DNA of 64,000 bases from Lactarius indigo (GCA_025766275.1 JAFKAC010000042.1:372001-436000), one strand, 5' to 3'; shown: positions 9,702 to 18,681, counted from the stretch's first letter. The notes: a model not told the origin generated them from the sequence alone. Translations and numbers: made by a program.

Positions 9702-10044
9702 GGACTCTATTGTTAGATGTCTCTAGAATGTTCCTTTGCGCAGTACTACGCAGCACCTGTGGACGGGCCCTAAGCCTGCCCTAAACCTACGCACAGACCA
9801 CCCCCTGTAGTATATAAGCTGGTGCAATTCTACAGACAGTCCCTCAGACTGTCCACTTGTGACATCCTCCCTCTTGCCTCACAGCTCCTTCGAGTGCCCC
9901 GCTCTTCACGTGCCACTACCTCTCTACTGAGCCAAGAGCGTATCTTGTGTTCTTCTGTCGTCGAGTATCTCTTCTCCACACCCTCTCAGCCCCCAGTCTC
10001 TGCCTACGTTGTGACCCCCTGTCAAGTGACAGTGAGTCATCACA
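9702..10044 (+). repeat. Truncated F-family LTR
   Basis: The sequence matches the last ~340 bases of the element F LTR (about 50800-51137), including TATATAA, the hairpin GACAGTC-CCTCA-GACTGTC and the terminal CTGTCAAGTGACAG hairpin. The 5' part is missing where it meets the LTR ending at 9701. It is diverged from F by scattered substitutions, so it is an older copy. Confidence 0.85.
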
Positions 10045-10344
10045 GAATGTGCGCGGTTGTTTCCATCTGGGCAGAGCATTCCCAAGCACCTCGCATATGT
10101 CGAGTGGTTTACGTCATTTTCTCGGGAACCTGAGCATAACTCTGGGCTACATAAGATCTCGCGCTGTTTTCTTCCAGATGGTACTAAACCCGCCAGTATC
10201 ATACCAGTAATCAACATTTTTCAGAGCATCCATTTATACCCGAAGTTTGGTAGAGTTGCTCCTGCATCATGGACGAGTAGCAATGTTTTGGAGATGTGCA
10301 AGACCTTCTATCTAAACCCATTTACAGATAGACACCTTTATTGA
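10045..10344 (+). pseudogene. C-terminal fragment of a large basidiomycete transposon protein
   Basis: An open frame without its own start reads RLFPSGQSIPKHLAYVEWF, then FLPDGTKPASIIPVINIFQS, HLYPKFGRVAPASWTSSNVL and KTFYLNPFTDRHLY before a TGA at 10342-10344. I recognise this as resembling the conserved tail of large proteins carried by basidiomycete Plavaka or KDZ-like DNA transposons. This is from memory of the family pattern, not a search. The left side is cut by the LTR fragment. It is a relic. Confidence 0.5.
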
Positions 10345-11366
10345 GACTTATCTTAGCTACTTTTACGTGCGAACCGTTGTCTTTCCTCTTACGAATTCAG
10401 TTGTCAGCTTGGCACATGATTTCAGAATGTCATCTGTCTTGTAGATCACCCTTCTCGCCTCATTTTTTCCACTCTTTTCTCTTCCCATTTCTCTTCCCAT
10501 CATCTTGTCTCACCTTTCGTCGTTCCTTTCCATGTCAAAAATGCTCAATAATTCCGACAGTGGTGGCCACCACCAATCAACCACCCAATTCCAGTCGACT
10601 CCTTGTCCATGTTGTCATCAAAAGTCCCACCGAGGAACAGTACCCTTACCATTCCCTGCCTTGCGAGCTTTCTTTCGATTGGTTCTTTCAAAACCCTGGA
10701 ATATTATTCATGCCTACACCCCCAGCTGGTGATTGGTCTAGAGTTGTGCTCTGCCTTGAACAAAGGTGTGCCCAATTTTTTTTTGTTGCCCTTTAAATTC
10801 TTATCCATTGTTCTTTCTCACAGTATGCCTTGTCAATGCCAATTGTGTCTCTTCAATCATACTTCACCATCAGCCACCCATGTTCCTTTCAACTCGTCTG
10901 CATTCCTTTCGCTCCCTTTTGATACTTGCCTCCCGCTTTTGCCTTGACACTCGCTTCAGTACAGCACGTGTCGACAGCACCGCCCGTCCCAGGGACAACA
11001 GATACTACAATAGTCTTCCCCCCAAGCTTCCATCTTCATTCTCCGTCGATATCCACAGGACTTGGACCATTTGTTTTACTCTCCCTACCTTCATCACCTT
11101 GCCTCATGGTTCTTGACTTAGCATTTTCGACACCAACCACCCTTACGTACAAATACACGACGTATGTAAGGCTCAGTCTGGCATCCAATAAACTACCACT
11201 TTCCTCAAGTTTCAATCGTTCTTATACTTCTATCTCACATGATCGTTGTGACGCTTCGTCAGGGCAGATCTAAATTGAGGGCACCCAAGCGAACATCAAC
11301 GATTGCACTTGTACTCACTCCCGAACAATCTTTACAGTTGTCTTTTGGTCACCTTATGTGCTACGA
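10345..11366 (+). other. Gene-free stretch, pyrimidine-rich
   Basis: Plus-strand C/T-rich sequence without a convincing gene. Several short frames exist but have no motifs and overlap each other. Element B is inserted at its end, so it was once continuous with 19185 onward. Confidence 0.5.
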
Positions 11367-11869
11367 TGTTACGTCTCGACCCGTATCCTTACTGTACCGG
11401 TTGCAACTACGGCGGTAAGGTAAATTAGTTGCGGACTTACGATAGGCGATTACGAGTACGATAGGAGATTGCGCGCGGATTGCTGACTGAGGACTACGCC
11501 ACTAATACTAGTAGTAGTAGTATTAGGGTTCGAGCTACTTACGCGACACGTTGGACGCTACATTACCGTGATTCATAGCAGCGCTTGAAAGCCTGCTCGA
11601 CTTGTATTTAATCTGTCTTGTGAAGACCAAGATACGCCATCTTGGTCTTCTTGAATCGTCACTTGTTTCTTCTCCCTCTCTCTCTCTCTCTCTGTGTCGC
11701 CGTCTCTCTTAAAGTAGTGCGCCTTCGAGTGTTCACTATCACCTGCGCTTGGACCTTCGCGTCTTCAAGATATTTGTCACATCTGGACCTTCGCGTCTTC
11801 AGAAGCCTTCGCTAAGTTGTTACCGCCTCTATAGAGCTCAAGTCGAGCTAACATCGTGACGACGTTACA
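11367..11869 (+). repeat. Element B 5' LTR
   Basis: Begins TGTTACGTCTCGACC and ends GACGACGTTACA. U3 carries a palindrome around CTAATACTA...TAGTATTAG. A TATTTAAT box lies at 11605, then the primer hairpin, then a CT-repeat leader. A 19-base block (GGACCTTCGCGTCTTCA) occurs twice in U5, which makes this LTR longer than that of element C. Confidence 0.95.
11605..11649 (+). promoter_or_regulatory. Core promoter and self-primer hairpin of element B
   Basis: TATTTAAT at 11605-11612 is followed by AAGACCAAGAT (11623-11633), a five-base loop ACGCC and ATCTTGGTCTT (11639-11649), a perfect 11-bp stem. The 3' arm lies 34 bases from the TATA box, a plausible transcript start. It is the exact complement of the primer-binding site at 11872. 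I infer that the RNA begins at or near 11639 and that its first 11 bases prime reverse transcription, as known for Tf1 of fission yeast. Confidence 0.7.
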
Positions 11870-11871
11870 TT

Positions 11872-11882
11872 AAGACCAAGAT
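11872..11882 (+). promoter_or_regulatory. Self-primer-binding site of element B
   Basis: AAGACCAAGAT starts two bases after the LTR end. It is identical to the 5' arm of the LTR hairpin and complementary to its 3' arm. It does not resemble a tRNA 3' end. The same site is present after the LTRs of elements C, I and H. Confidence 0.75.
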
Positions 11883-11890
11883 ATCCCACC

Positions 11891-13942
11891 GTGGCCGTAA
11901 CAACACGAGACCAGTGGACGAACTTCCGTCCATATTCGCTCCCAAGGAGAGGAGAACGTAACGTCCCCACGCGCTTTCTACAAGCCGCTTGTTGGAGGGA
12001 AAGACAAGAAGAAACTGGATATTTTGTAGAGTTTAACGGACCTAGTAGGTTCCGACCAGTTGAGTTCAACTTCGACCACTTGTGTTGGACAGAGGTTACG
12101 TGGAATCCCATAGAGTCCCAGTGGGACGTCATACGACCAGCAGGACCTAGATACCAGTGCGATATCGACGCCCGAGAACTCAACAGCAGATCAGACTGGG
12201 GCCCCATCGACGGGCAAGTACGAGAACACTCTACTGGAGAAGTGATATCAGAAGAAGAGGAACAAAGCCAAGACGAAAGTGAAGGACGAGAACCAAATCA
12301 AACAGAAACTAGCGGAGGTGCAATACAGGACCTCCTCATCGAACGAGCTGAGTCCGCACACATTACCCAACCCGAACCAATTCACATTCGATCACCAGCC
12401 ATTATGGCAACAATAACAAGAGCCATGGAAGAAGTCGCGATTGAAGAAGCGCGTGCAATACGAGAAGAGGCACGAGAAATCCTCATGCCCATCAACCCTG
12501 AAACCGGTGTACGAATGACTGCAGACGACGCAGCCATCTTCCGAGCAATAGGGTCAGACCGAGGGGACCCCCCATCCGGACGACAACCTGCACTAGACCT
12601 CCCGCCGGGAGTGGGAGGCCCAGGCGGAGACCCGCCACCGCCACCAGGGGGGGGTATTCCGTTTGATTTACGAAGAACCGAACCACCAAGAATGCCGCCC
12701 ATGGGACCGCCAGGAGGAGGCGACGGCGGAGGAGGAGGTGGTGGAGATGCCGGAGGAGGAGGACATCATAACAAAAAACTAACCGGCGAGCCACCTTCCA
12801 TTTTTGACGGAGACAGACTCAAAGTAGATCAATTCCTAACGCAGTGGCATGTCTATTGGGGCATGAATTTGGACGCCCCTATCATGCGCAACAACTACAG
12901 AAGATGCCTTCTGTTTCTCTCCTACATCAAGGGCGGAGCGGTCAGCGAATGGGTTCTATCCTTCCTGAACTGGCTCAACAGGCAAATACAACGAGGAATA
13001 AGTCCCTACACTTGCGACCTATGGGACGCCGTAGCTGATGGATTCAGCCAGAGGTTCGAAAATACGCTGGAGAGGGAGCAAGCCCAGGCCATACTACGAA
13101 AAGGGTACAAAATGGCGGGAGAGGACATTGACAAGTACGTCAATGACTTTGAACAGCTCACACGGAAAGCTCACTACCGCCTCAATGAACCCCAAACCAT
13201 CGACCTCTTTACGTCGGGTCTGCCTAAGGAACTGTTCAAGAATGCGTTCCAGTTCGACGACCCCGTCACGTTCGACGACTGGAAAAGAGCTGTCCTCAAG
13301 CGGCAGAAGAATTACATCCACCTCAAAGCGCGACTCAATGAATACAAAAATACGACGACGCAACCAAAGAAGCAGGGCGGCAATGCGGGATGGACACTCC
13401 CGCAGAATCTGCCACAAACCAACCCATGGGCGATGGACACCTCGGCTGACCGAGCAAAGGTGAGGCTCGCGGGGTCCGAAGACATCGATTTCAATAAACT
13501 GCCACACCGCGACTGGCCTACACCACCGTTCCCGCCGAGAGGGGGACCGGGAGCTAGAGGACGAGGGAGAGGAGGATCTCGAAGGGACCTAAGGAATGTC
13601 CTTTGCTATAACTGTCACGCTCCCGGCCACCTCTCACGAAATTGTCCACATCCGCGGCAGCAATGGCAAGCTGCCCCAACCAGCAGCCGCATGACCGAAA
13701 CCACGGGGTATCATCAAGGACCCATCTCACAATACGCGCCATCACAGTACGCACCTTCGTTGCCCGGGTATATGTTGCCGGCGCCAAGCGCGACGCCCGC
13801 ACCTCAAATCAACGCGGCAAGCACGAAAACAGCGGGAGAACAGGCGAAGGAATGGCTCACACAGGTAGCCAACAGTACGGATGAAGTAAAAGATCTTATA
13901 CTCCAAGATCTATGGGGAAAAGAGGGTTTTCGGGACGCCTAA
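11891..13942 (+). CDS. Gag of element B, apparent GTG start
   Basis: A 683-codon frame encoding the particle protein. Its order is a conserved N-terminal domain (YSLPRRGERNVPTRF, ETGYFVEFNGPSRFRPVEFN, CDIDARELNSR), an acidic stretch, a helical region with MATITRAMEEV, a Gly/Pro-rich hinge, a capsid-like region (LKVDQFLTQWHVYWGMN; REQAQAILRKGYKM...DKYVNDFEQLTRKAHY) and a zinc knuckle CYNCHAPGHLSRNC at residue 572. The first ATG of the frame is at 12404, about codon 172, although the residues before it are conserved. I chose the GTG at 11891 because it follows CCACC, is kept in four copies, and the bases just upstream vary in length between copies. The end overlaps pol by 31 bases. Confidence 0.85.
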   Translation: MAVTTRDQWTNFRPYSLPRRGERNVPTRFLQAACWRERQEETGYFVEFNGPSRFRPVEFNFDHLCWTEVTWNPIESQWDVIRPAGPRYQCDIDARELNSRSDWGPIDGQVREHSTGEVISEEEEQSQDESEGREPNQTETSGGAIQDLLIERAESAHITQPEPIHIRSPAIMATITRAMEEVAIEEARAIREEAREILMPINPETGVRMTADDAAIFRAIGSDRGDPPSGRQPALDLPPGVGGPGGDPPPPPGGGIPFDLRRTEPPRMPPMGPPGGGDGGGGGGGDAGGGGHHNKKLTGEPPSIFDGDRLKVDQFLTQWHVYWGMNLDAPIMRNNYRRCLLFLSYIKGGAVSEWVLSFLNWLNRQIQRGISPYTCDLWDAVADGFSQRFENTLEREQAQAILRKGYKMAGEDIDKYVNDFEQLTRKAHYRLNEPQTIDLFTSGLPKELFKNAFQFDDPVTFDDWKRAVLKRQKNYIHLKARLNEYKNTTTQPKKQGGNAGWTLPQNLPQTNPWAMDTSADRAKVRLAGSEDIDFNKLPHRDWPTPPFPPRGGPGARGRGRGGSRRDLRNVLCYNCHAPGHLSRNCPHPRQQWQAAPTSSRMTETTGYHQGPISQYAPSQYAPSLPGYMLPAPSATPAPQINAASTKTAGEQAKEWLTQVANSTDEVKDLILQDLWGKEGFRDA

Positions 13943-16900
13943 ACCCGTCAGTCTGGGTGAGGGCTCTTCAATGTAATTCTGCAATTGTGACAACGCGCTA
14001 CCGATCCATGAGAATTCCAGTGACTGTCCATACGAATTACCAAACGACTGAAACAAATGCGCTCGTCGACTCTGGCGCAACCGATAACTTAATCCGACCC
14101 AGCTTGGCCAGACGGGCTGGTATCCAGACACAGCTGCTGAGCACGCCTCGCAAAATATGGAATATAGACAACACGGAAAATAAAGCTGGGTTAATCACTC
14201 ATTATGTTAACCTAGAAGTAAAAACACGGGGACAGATAAAGCAAATGACCTTCCTAGTCACCGACCTTGGAAGCGAAGACATGGTGCTCGGATATCCATG
14301 GCTAAGCGCGTTCGAACCCACGATCAGCTGGGCCACCGCCACCATACACCCCGACATGCAGCCAATAATGTTAGCAACTACTGAAGCATTGCTATCGACA
14401 ACGACCATTCGAGCCCTCATTGTGGCCGAAAAGGAAGACATTGTGCGAGAACTAGAGGAGGAAACATTTGCTAAAGCCACCACCTCGACGGAGTTGGCCA
14501 TACAAGCAAAACAACAACAAACGGCAGCAGTGCTCCCTCAGGAATATGCAATGTTTACCAGACTTTTCGACGAGCAAGCCTCGCACCGCTTTCCCCCGGC
14601 AAGGCCGTGGGATCATGCAATAGACTTCAAACCGTCCGCGCCGGCCGCCATCGACTGCAAGATCTACCCTATGACCCAAAAAGAAGAAGGCGAACTCAAA
14701 GAGTTTCTGGAGGAGAAATTGAAGCAGGGGTATTTGCGCCCCTCTATCTCTCCGTACGCATCCTCCTTCTTCTTCATTAAAAAGAAGGACGGAAAACTAC
14801 GTCCGGTACAGGACTACCGGGTCATCAACTCACACACCGTCCGGAATCAATACCCACTGCCGTTAATACAAGACCTCATCCTCGACCTCAGCAATGCCCA
14901 CATCTATACAAAACTCGACATCCGATGGGGCTACAACAACATACGTATCCGTGACGGCGACCAAGAAAAGGCAGCGTTCAAAACCAAATTCGGCCTCTTT
15001 GAACCCACGGTCATGTTCTTCGGGCTCACTAACTCCCCCGCCACCTTCCAGGCGATGATGAATCACATCTATCGCGACACAATAGCGAAGCACGAACGAC
15101 TGGGCACCACCATACGCGTCTACATGGACGATATTGGTATTGCTACTCACTTTGATCACGATCTAGCGGCCCACACCGACGCTGTCCGCGATGTTTTGCG
15201 CGTGGCGGAGGAACACAACCTCTACTTCAAACTCGAGAAGTGCCTGTTCCATCAACCGCGGATGGATTACCTGGGGGTAATCCTTGAAAGGGGGGTGACC
15301 CGAATGGACCCTGTAAAAGTTCAAGGCATCAAGGACTGGCCAACACCAACAAAAGTCAAAGACGTCCGTTCTTTCCTCGGCTTCTGTAACTTTTACAGAC
15401 TCTTTATCCGCGGTTTCGCAACTCACGCTAAACCACTCACTAAATTAACACGGAAGGACGAAGAATGGCGGTGGACCGAAGAAGAAGAAAAGGCGTTCAA
15501 CACTCTAAAACGACTCGTAACGGAAGAACCGGTGCTAGCACACCCCGTCCTTCAAGATCCATTCGAATTGGAAGTAGATGCTTCGGGCTATGCGGTGGGA
15601 GCCGTATTACTGCAAAAGAAATCTGATGGCAAGCGACATCCCATAGGTTACTACTCGGCGACGCTTTCCGAAGCCGAAAGAAACTACGACATCTACGACC
15701 TAGAGCTGCTCGCGATAGTTAAGGCCCTACGGAACTGGCGACCACTTCTCGCAGGAGCCCCCCACAAGATCAAAATCTACTCGGATCATCTAAACCTACA
15801 GTACTGGAAGTCTCCACAAAAGATCAGTAGGCGAGTCGCCAGGGAAGTACTCGAACTTTCTGAGTACGACTTCGAGATTCATCACATTAAGGGAAAGAAC
15901 AACGGACGGGCAGATGCACTGTCAAGACGACCGGACTACGACCAAGGCGTCGAGGACAACAGCGAAGTAGTGGTCCTACCCCCCGAAATCTTTGTACGAA
16001 CCCTTAACACCGCGCGCACCTTCATCGCCAACCCAAACCTACTACAACCACGCCACCAACAAGACGAAGAGGTGATCAAGATATGGGTCGACCCTTATCA
16101 CCTTAAGAAAATACAAGGAGAGTGGTACAAAGACGGCAGGTTCGTAATCACCGGGCCAGCATCGACTCAACGAGTACTAATACACGACCATCACGACTTA
16201 CCAATACATGGCCATCCGGGAATTGCGAAAACTCAACGCATCCTGGAGAGACACTACTGGTGGCCGCGACTCCGAAAAGACGTATATGAATACGTGCAAG
16301 GTTGCGCAGAATGCCAAAGGAATAAAGTCAACATGAGACCCATACGAGCCGCGCTGCATCCCATCACGCCAATACTGGAAGCCATGCCGTTCCATACGGT
16401 AGCGGTGGACTTCATCACCAAACTCCCCGTTTCCAAGGGGTATGACAGCATACTAACTGTCACAGATCACGACTGTAGCAAGGCCTCAATCTTTATCCCA
16501 TGCCGAGAAGAAATCACCGCAGAAGAGACGGCGACTCTGTATGTCGCCCAGGTGTTCAAGCGCTTCGGATTGCCGCGCAAAATAATAAGCGACCGCGACC
16601 CACGCTTCACATCCAAGTTCACCAGAGAAGTATGCCACATTCTGGGAATTCAACAGAATATATCGACCGCATACCATCCACGTACTGATGGACAGTCCGA
16701 ACGAACTAACCAGTGGCTGGAACAGTACCTACGCTTCTGGGTAAATGAGCGGCAGGACAACTGGGAGGCTTATCTACCAATCGCCGAATTTGCGCACAAC
16801 AACTGGCCACATGAACACACTAAAGAGTCGCCGTTCCAACTTCTGATGGGGTATAACCCACAAGCGGACTGGACGGATAAGCCATCTCCCATTCCCCTCG

Positions 16901-18027
16901 CGACCACGCGACTGACACAGCTAAAAGAGGCTAGAGACAACGCCCAATGCCTTATAAAGAAGGCGCAAGAGTCATGGGTGCGCAACAAAGATACGCCCAA
17001 ATTCCGCATCAACGACCTCGTATGGCTCGAAGGCAAACATCTCCGGACCAATCAGCCTACAGCGAAATTAGCTGCGCGACGCCACGGACCCTTTCGGGTG
17101 GTACAGGTGATGTCCCCTTACAACTATCGATTGGAACTTCCCACGCAGTGGAGCATCCATCCAGTGTTTCATATCGATCTTCTCACACCGTACAAACAAA
17201 CTTCCTTGCACGGAGAAAACTTCACGCGACCACCGCCCGAACTGATAGATGGGGAGGAAGAATATGAAGTCGAGGCCATTCTAGACACTCGGCATTTCGG
17301 CAGAGGAAGGCGCCTTCAGTACTTGATCAAATGGAAGGGATATCCGGATTCGGAGAACCAGTGGGTCAACAAAGACGACGTATTTGCGCCGGAAGCGCTT
17401 CGCCTGTATCAGGAAGCACAGTTCACGGTAGAAGGGATAAAGTGGGGGTCGCTCGGACAGAGGACAGTCATCCCCTCTTCCTTCGCTCAGTCACTACTCT
17501 CATGCCCACTTCCCCACTACGACATGTCACACAGGCGCAGCTCCTCGACTCCCTCGCAGAAGACGCCCGCGCCCTTTTGTCGGAGGGCGACGACACCGAA
17601 GTACCCAACACTCAGCTCACGCCATGGACACCTCTTGCACCAGCAGAGGGGCCTATCACCGCACAAGAATGGATCAACGTCATCACCAGATTCCCAGACC
17701 CGACGACCACTCCCGACGACGACCGAGCCGTCGTCCACGTCTTCCGAAACGATCGCGGCGAGTGTGAACCCATCGCCGCTATCCCCCCAAGCGACGACCT
17801 CATCGGCGTTCGCGGAGTTTTCCCGAGCAACGACCAGCGTTCAAGCGCTGATGGAGTACGAGTTGGAGGGCTGGAGGAGGGTAGCGGCAGCGTGGCAGAA
17901 GGAGCAGCTGGACTCAGCAGCGGCCCGACTGAGGGAGATGCGCGAGCGGCGGCAGCGATGGCGGCAGCTGAGGCTGGCCATGACGACGAAGATTATTACC
18001 CGGCGAGACACTCCTTCCTTCGAATGA
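13912..18027 (+). CDS. Pol of element B: protease, RT, RNase H, integrase, chromodomain
   Basis: The pol frame carries a protease site LVDSGATDN (D near residue 53); reverse transcriptase with LDIRWGYNNIRI and YMDD (residue ~404); RNase H (VDASGYAVGAVLLQ, YSDHLNLQYW); the integrase zinc finger (GHPGIAKTQRIL...CAECQRNK) and core (VDFITKLPVSKGYDS, SDRDPRF, DGQSERTNQW); and a chromodomain (EEYEVEAILDTRH...LIKWKGYPDSENQW) at about 17248-17390. It should be made as a Gag-Pol fusion by -1 slippage. Near 17420 one base is missing compared with copy C. The last ~200 codons therefore read out of frame across ORF3 and are probably not native. Confidence 0.92.
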   Translation: MGKRGFSGRLNPSVWVRALQCNSAIVTTRYRSMRIPVTVHTNYQTTETNALVDSGATDNLIRPSLARRAGIQTQLLSTPRKIWNIDNTENKAGLITHYVNLEVKTRGQIKQMTFLVTDLGSEDMVLGYPWLSAFEPTISWATATIHPDMQPIMLATTEALLSTTTIRALIVAEKEDIVRELEEETFAKATTSTELAIQAKQQQTAAVLPQEYAMFTRLFDEQASHRFPPARPWDHAIDFKPSAPAAIDCKIYPMTQKEEGELKEFLEEKLKQGYLRPSISPYASSFFFIKKKDGKLRPVQDYRVINSHTVRNQYPLPLIQDLILDLSNAHIYTKLDIRWGYNNIRIRDGDQEKAAFKTKFGLFEPTVMFFGLTNSPATFQAMMNHIYRDTIAKHERLGTTIRVYMDDIGIATHFDHDLAAHTDAVRDVLRVAEEHNLYFKLEKCLFHQPRMDYLGVILERGVTRMDPVKVQGIKDWPTPTKVKDVRSFLGFCNFYRLFIRGFATHAKPLTKLTRKDEEWRWTEEEEKAFNTLKRLVTEEPVLAHPVLQDPFELEVDASGYAVGAVLLQKKSDGKRHPIGYYSATLSEAERNYDIYDLELLAIVKALRNWRPLLAGAPHKIKIYSDHLNLQYWKSPQKISRRVAREVLELSEYDFEIHHIKGKNNGRADALSRRPDYDQGVEDNSEVVVLPPEIFVRTLNTARTFIANPNLLQPRHQQDEEVIKIWVDPYHLKKIQGEWYKDGRFVITGPASTQRVLIHDHHDLPIHGHPGIAKTQRILERHYWWPRLRKDVYEYVQGCAECQRNKVNMRPIRAALHPITPILEAMPFHTVAVDFITKLPVSKGYDSILTVTDHDCSKASIFIPCREEITAEETATLYVAQVFKRFGLPRKIISDRDPRFTSKFTREVCHILGIQQNISTAYHPRTDGQSERTNQWLEQYLRFWVNERQDNWEAYLPIAEFAHNNWPHEHTKESPFQLLMGYNPQADWTDKPSPIPLATTRLTQLKEARDNAQCLIKKAQESWVRNKDTPKFRINDLVWLEGKHLRTNQPTAKLAARRHGPFRVVQVMSPYNYRLELPTQWSIHPVFHIDLLTPYKQTSLHGENFTRPPPELIDGEEEYEVEAILDTRHFGRGRRLQYLIKWKGYPDSENQWVNKDDVFAPEALRLYQEAQFTVEGIKWGSLGQRTVIPSSFAQSLLSCPLPHYDMSHRRSSSTPSQKTPAPFCRRATTPKYPTLSSRHGHLLHQQRGLSPHKNGSTSSPDSQTRRPLPTTTEPSSTSSETIAASVNPSPLSPQATTSSAFAEFSRATTSVQALMEYELEGWRRVAAAWQKEQLDSAAARLREMRERRQRWRQLRLAMTTKIITRRDTPSFE
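13915..13930 (+). promoter_or_regulatory. Tandem -1 frameshift heptamers at the gag-pol junction
   Basis: In the gag frame, G GGA AAA (13915-13921) and G GGT TTT (13924-13930) both fit the X XXY YYZ slippery pattern. They lie 12 bases or more before the gag stop TAA at 13940-13942. Pol is in the -1 frame. Both heptamers are conserved at 33499-33514 and 39898-39913. The ATG that could start pol separately (13912) is GTG in element I, which favours frameshifting over a separate start. Confidence 0.7.
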
Positions 18028-18650
18028 AACGCGACCCTGATAATCCCCTCATCACGCCCTGGCTTGTCTACACCGACGGGTCCCCCATGTATCGAGGACG
18101 TGTGCGCGTGCCTGGTGCCGCCGATCACTGTCCGTTCACCGCCGCCGAGGACCCCGCGCATGTCATTGCGCCTGAAGGGTTCCGGGCGAACCGACGACCC
18201 CATCACATTCGATACCCCATCACCGGGCCAGACGGAGTAGAAAGGGACGCGTCGCACGTCCAGATCATCGGAGGGGCAGACCCCCTCATATTAGGGGTCA
18301 TACCGGGCTCGCCACACGTTTATGGTAAGCCCCTGTACGCAGAACCTCACGTATCCGCGGCGCTCCGCCCCACGTATCCGCACGAAGACCTCGTCGTCTT
18401 TGAGGCGGACAAGATCACCGACCGCGCGCTCAATCGCATCAACGACGAGTCGCTCACCGCGGAGGTCACGCGCTTCTGCGCGGCCAGCTACGAGCTGGAT
18501 CGGCTCCGAGCGAGGGTGAGTCAACTCCGCGCAATGATAGAGTGTGCACAAGACGATCGGCGCGACGCGATCTACCGTCTGGAGCGTGCCACCGCATTGG
18601 AGCGCATTGCCGATGAACAGCGCGATTGGCCGGCCCGCGACTTTCGGTGA
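17502..18650 (+). CDS. ORF3 of element B, C-terminal extension protein
   Basis: A 382-codon frame from an ATG in ACTCTCATGCCC to TGA at 18648. Conserved parts are RHVTQAQLLDSLAEDARALL, EGPITAQEWINVITRFPDP, YTDGSPMYRGRVRVPGAADH, HHIRYPITGPDGVERDASHV and a helical end LRARVSQLRAMIECAQDDRR. In copies C, I and E the front part is fused in frame to pol; here the one-base deletion separates them. No known domain is recognised. The end resembles ORF3 of element A, so the protein is kept across diverged Gypsy lineages. Between about 17805 and 17985 the conserved frame seems to be the +1 frame (MEYELEGWRRVAAAWQKEQ) instead of this one. The real product there is uncertain. Confidence 0.65.
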   Translation: MPTSPLRHVTQAQLLDSLAEDARALLSEGDDTEVPNTQLTPWTPLAPAEGPITAQEWINVITRFPDPTTTPDDDRAVVHVFRNDRGECEPIAAIPPSDDLIGVRGVFPSNDQRSSADGVRVGGLEEGSGSVAEGAAGLSSGPTEGDARAAAAMAAAEAGHDDEDYYPARHSFLRMKRDPDNPLITPWLVYTDGSPMYRGRVRVPGAADHCPFTAAEDPAHVIAPEGFRANRRPHHIRYPITGPDGVERDASHVQIIGGADPLILGVIPGSPHVYGKPLYAEPHVSAALRPTYPHEDLVVFEADKITDRALNRINDESLTAEVTRFCAASYELDRLRARVSQLRAMIECAQDDRRDAIYRLERATALERIADEQRDWPARDFR

Positions 18651-18667
18651 GCCAGGGGTCTCACGCT

Positions 18668-18681
18668 AGAAGAGGAGGTGA
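18668..18681 (+). promoter_or_regulatory. Polypurine tract of element B
   Basis: AGAAGAGGAGGTGA directly precedes the 3' LTR. The same tract precedes the 3' LTR of element C at 38253-38266. Confidence 0.75.

Noticed and set aside
10341..11273. Overlapping plus-strand frames of 75-151 codons at 10.3-11.3 kb
   Set aside because: Pyrimidine-rich sequence gives Ser/Leu/Pro/Phe-rich frames in all three phases; none stands out.
13912..13914. Independent ATG start of pol in B
   Set aside because: The codon is GTG in element I, and conserved slippery heptamers follow, so frameshifting explains pol expression better.
17331..17501. Extending ORF3 of B upstream to 17331
   Set aside because: This part overlaps the chromodomain in another frame and is not conserved as protein; the conserved part starts at MPTSPL (17502).
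13312..18257. Many minus-strand frames of 60-140 codons over element B gag and pol
   Set aside because: They recur at the same relative positions in C, I and E because the sequence recurs. No protein-like motif or start context was seen.
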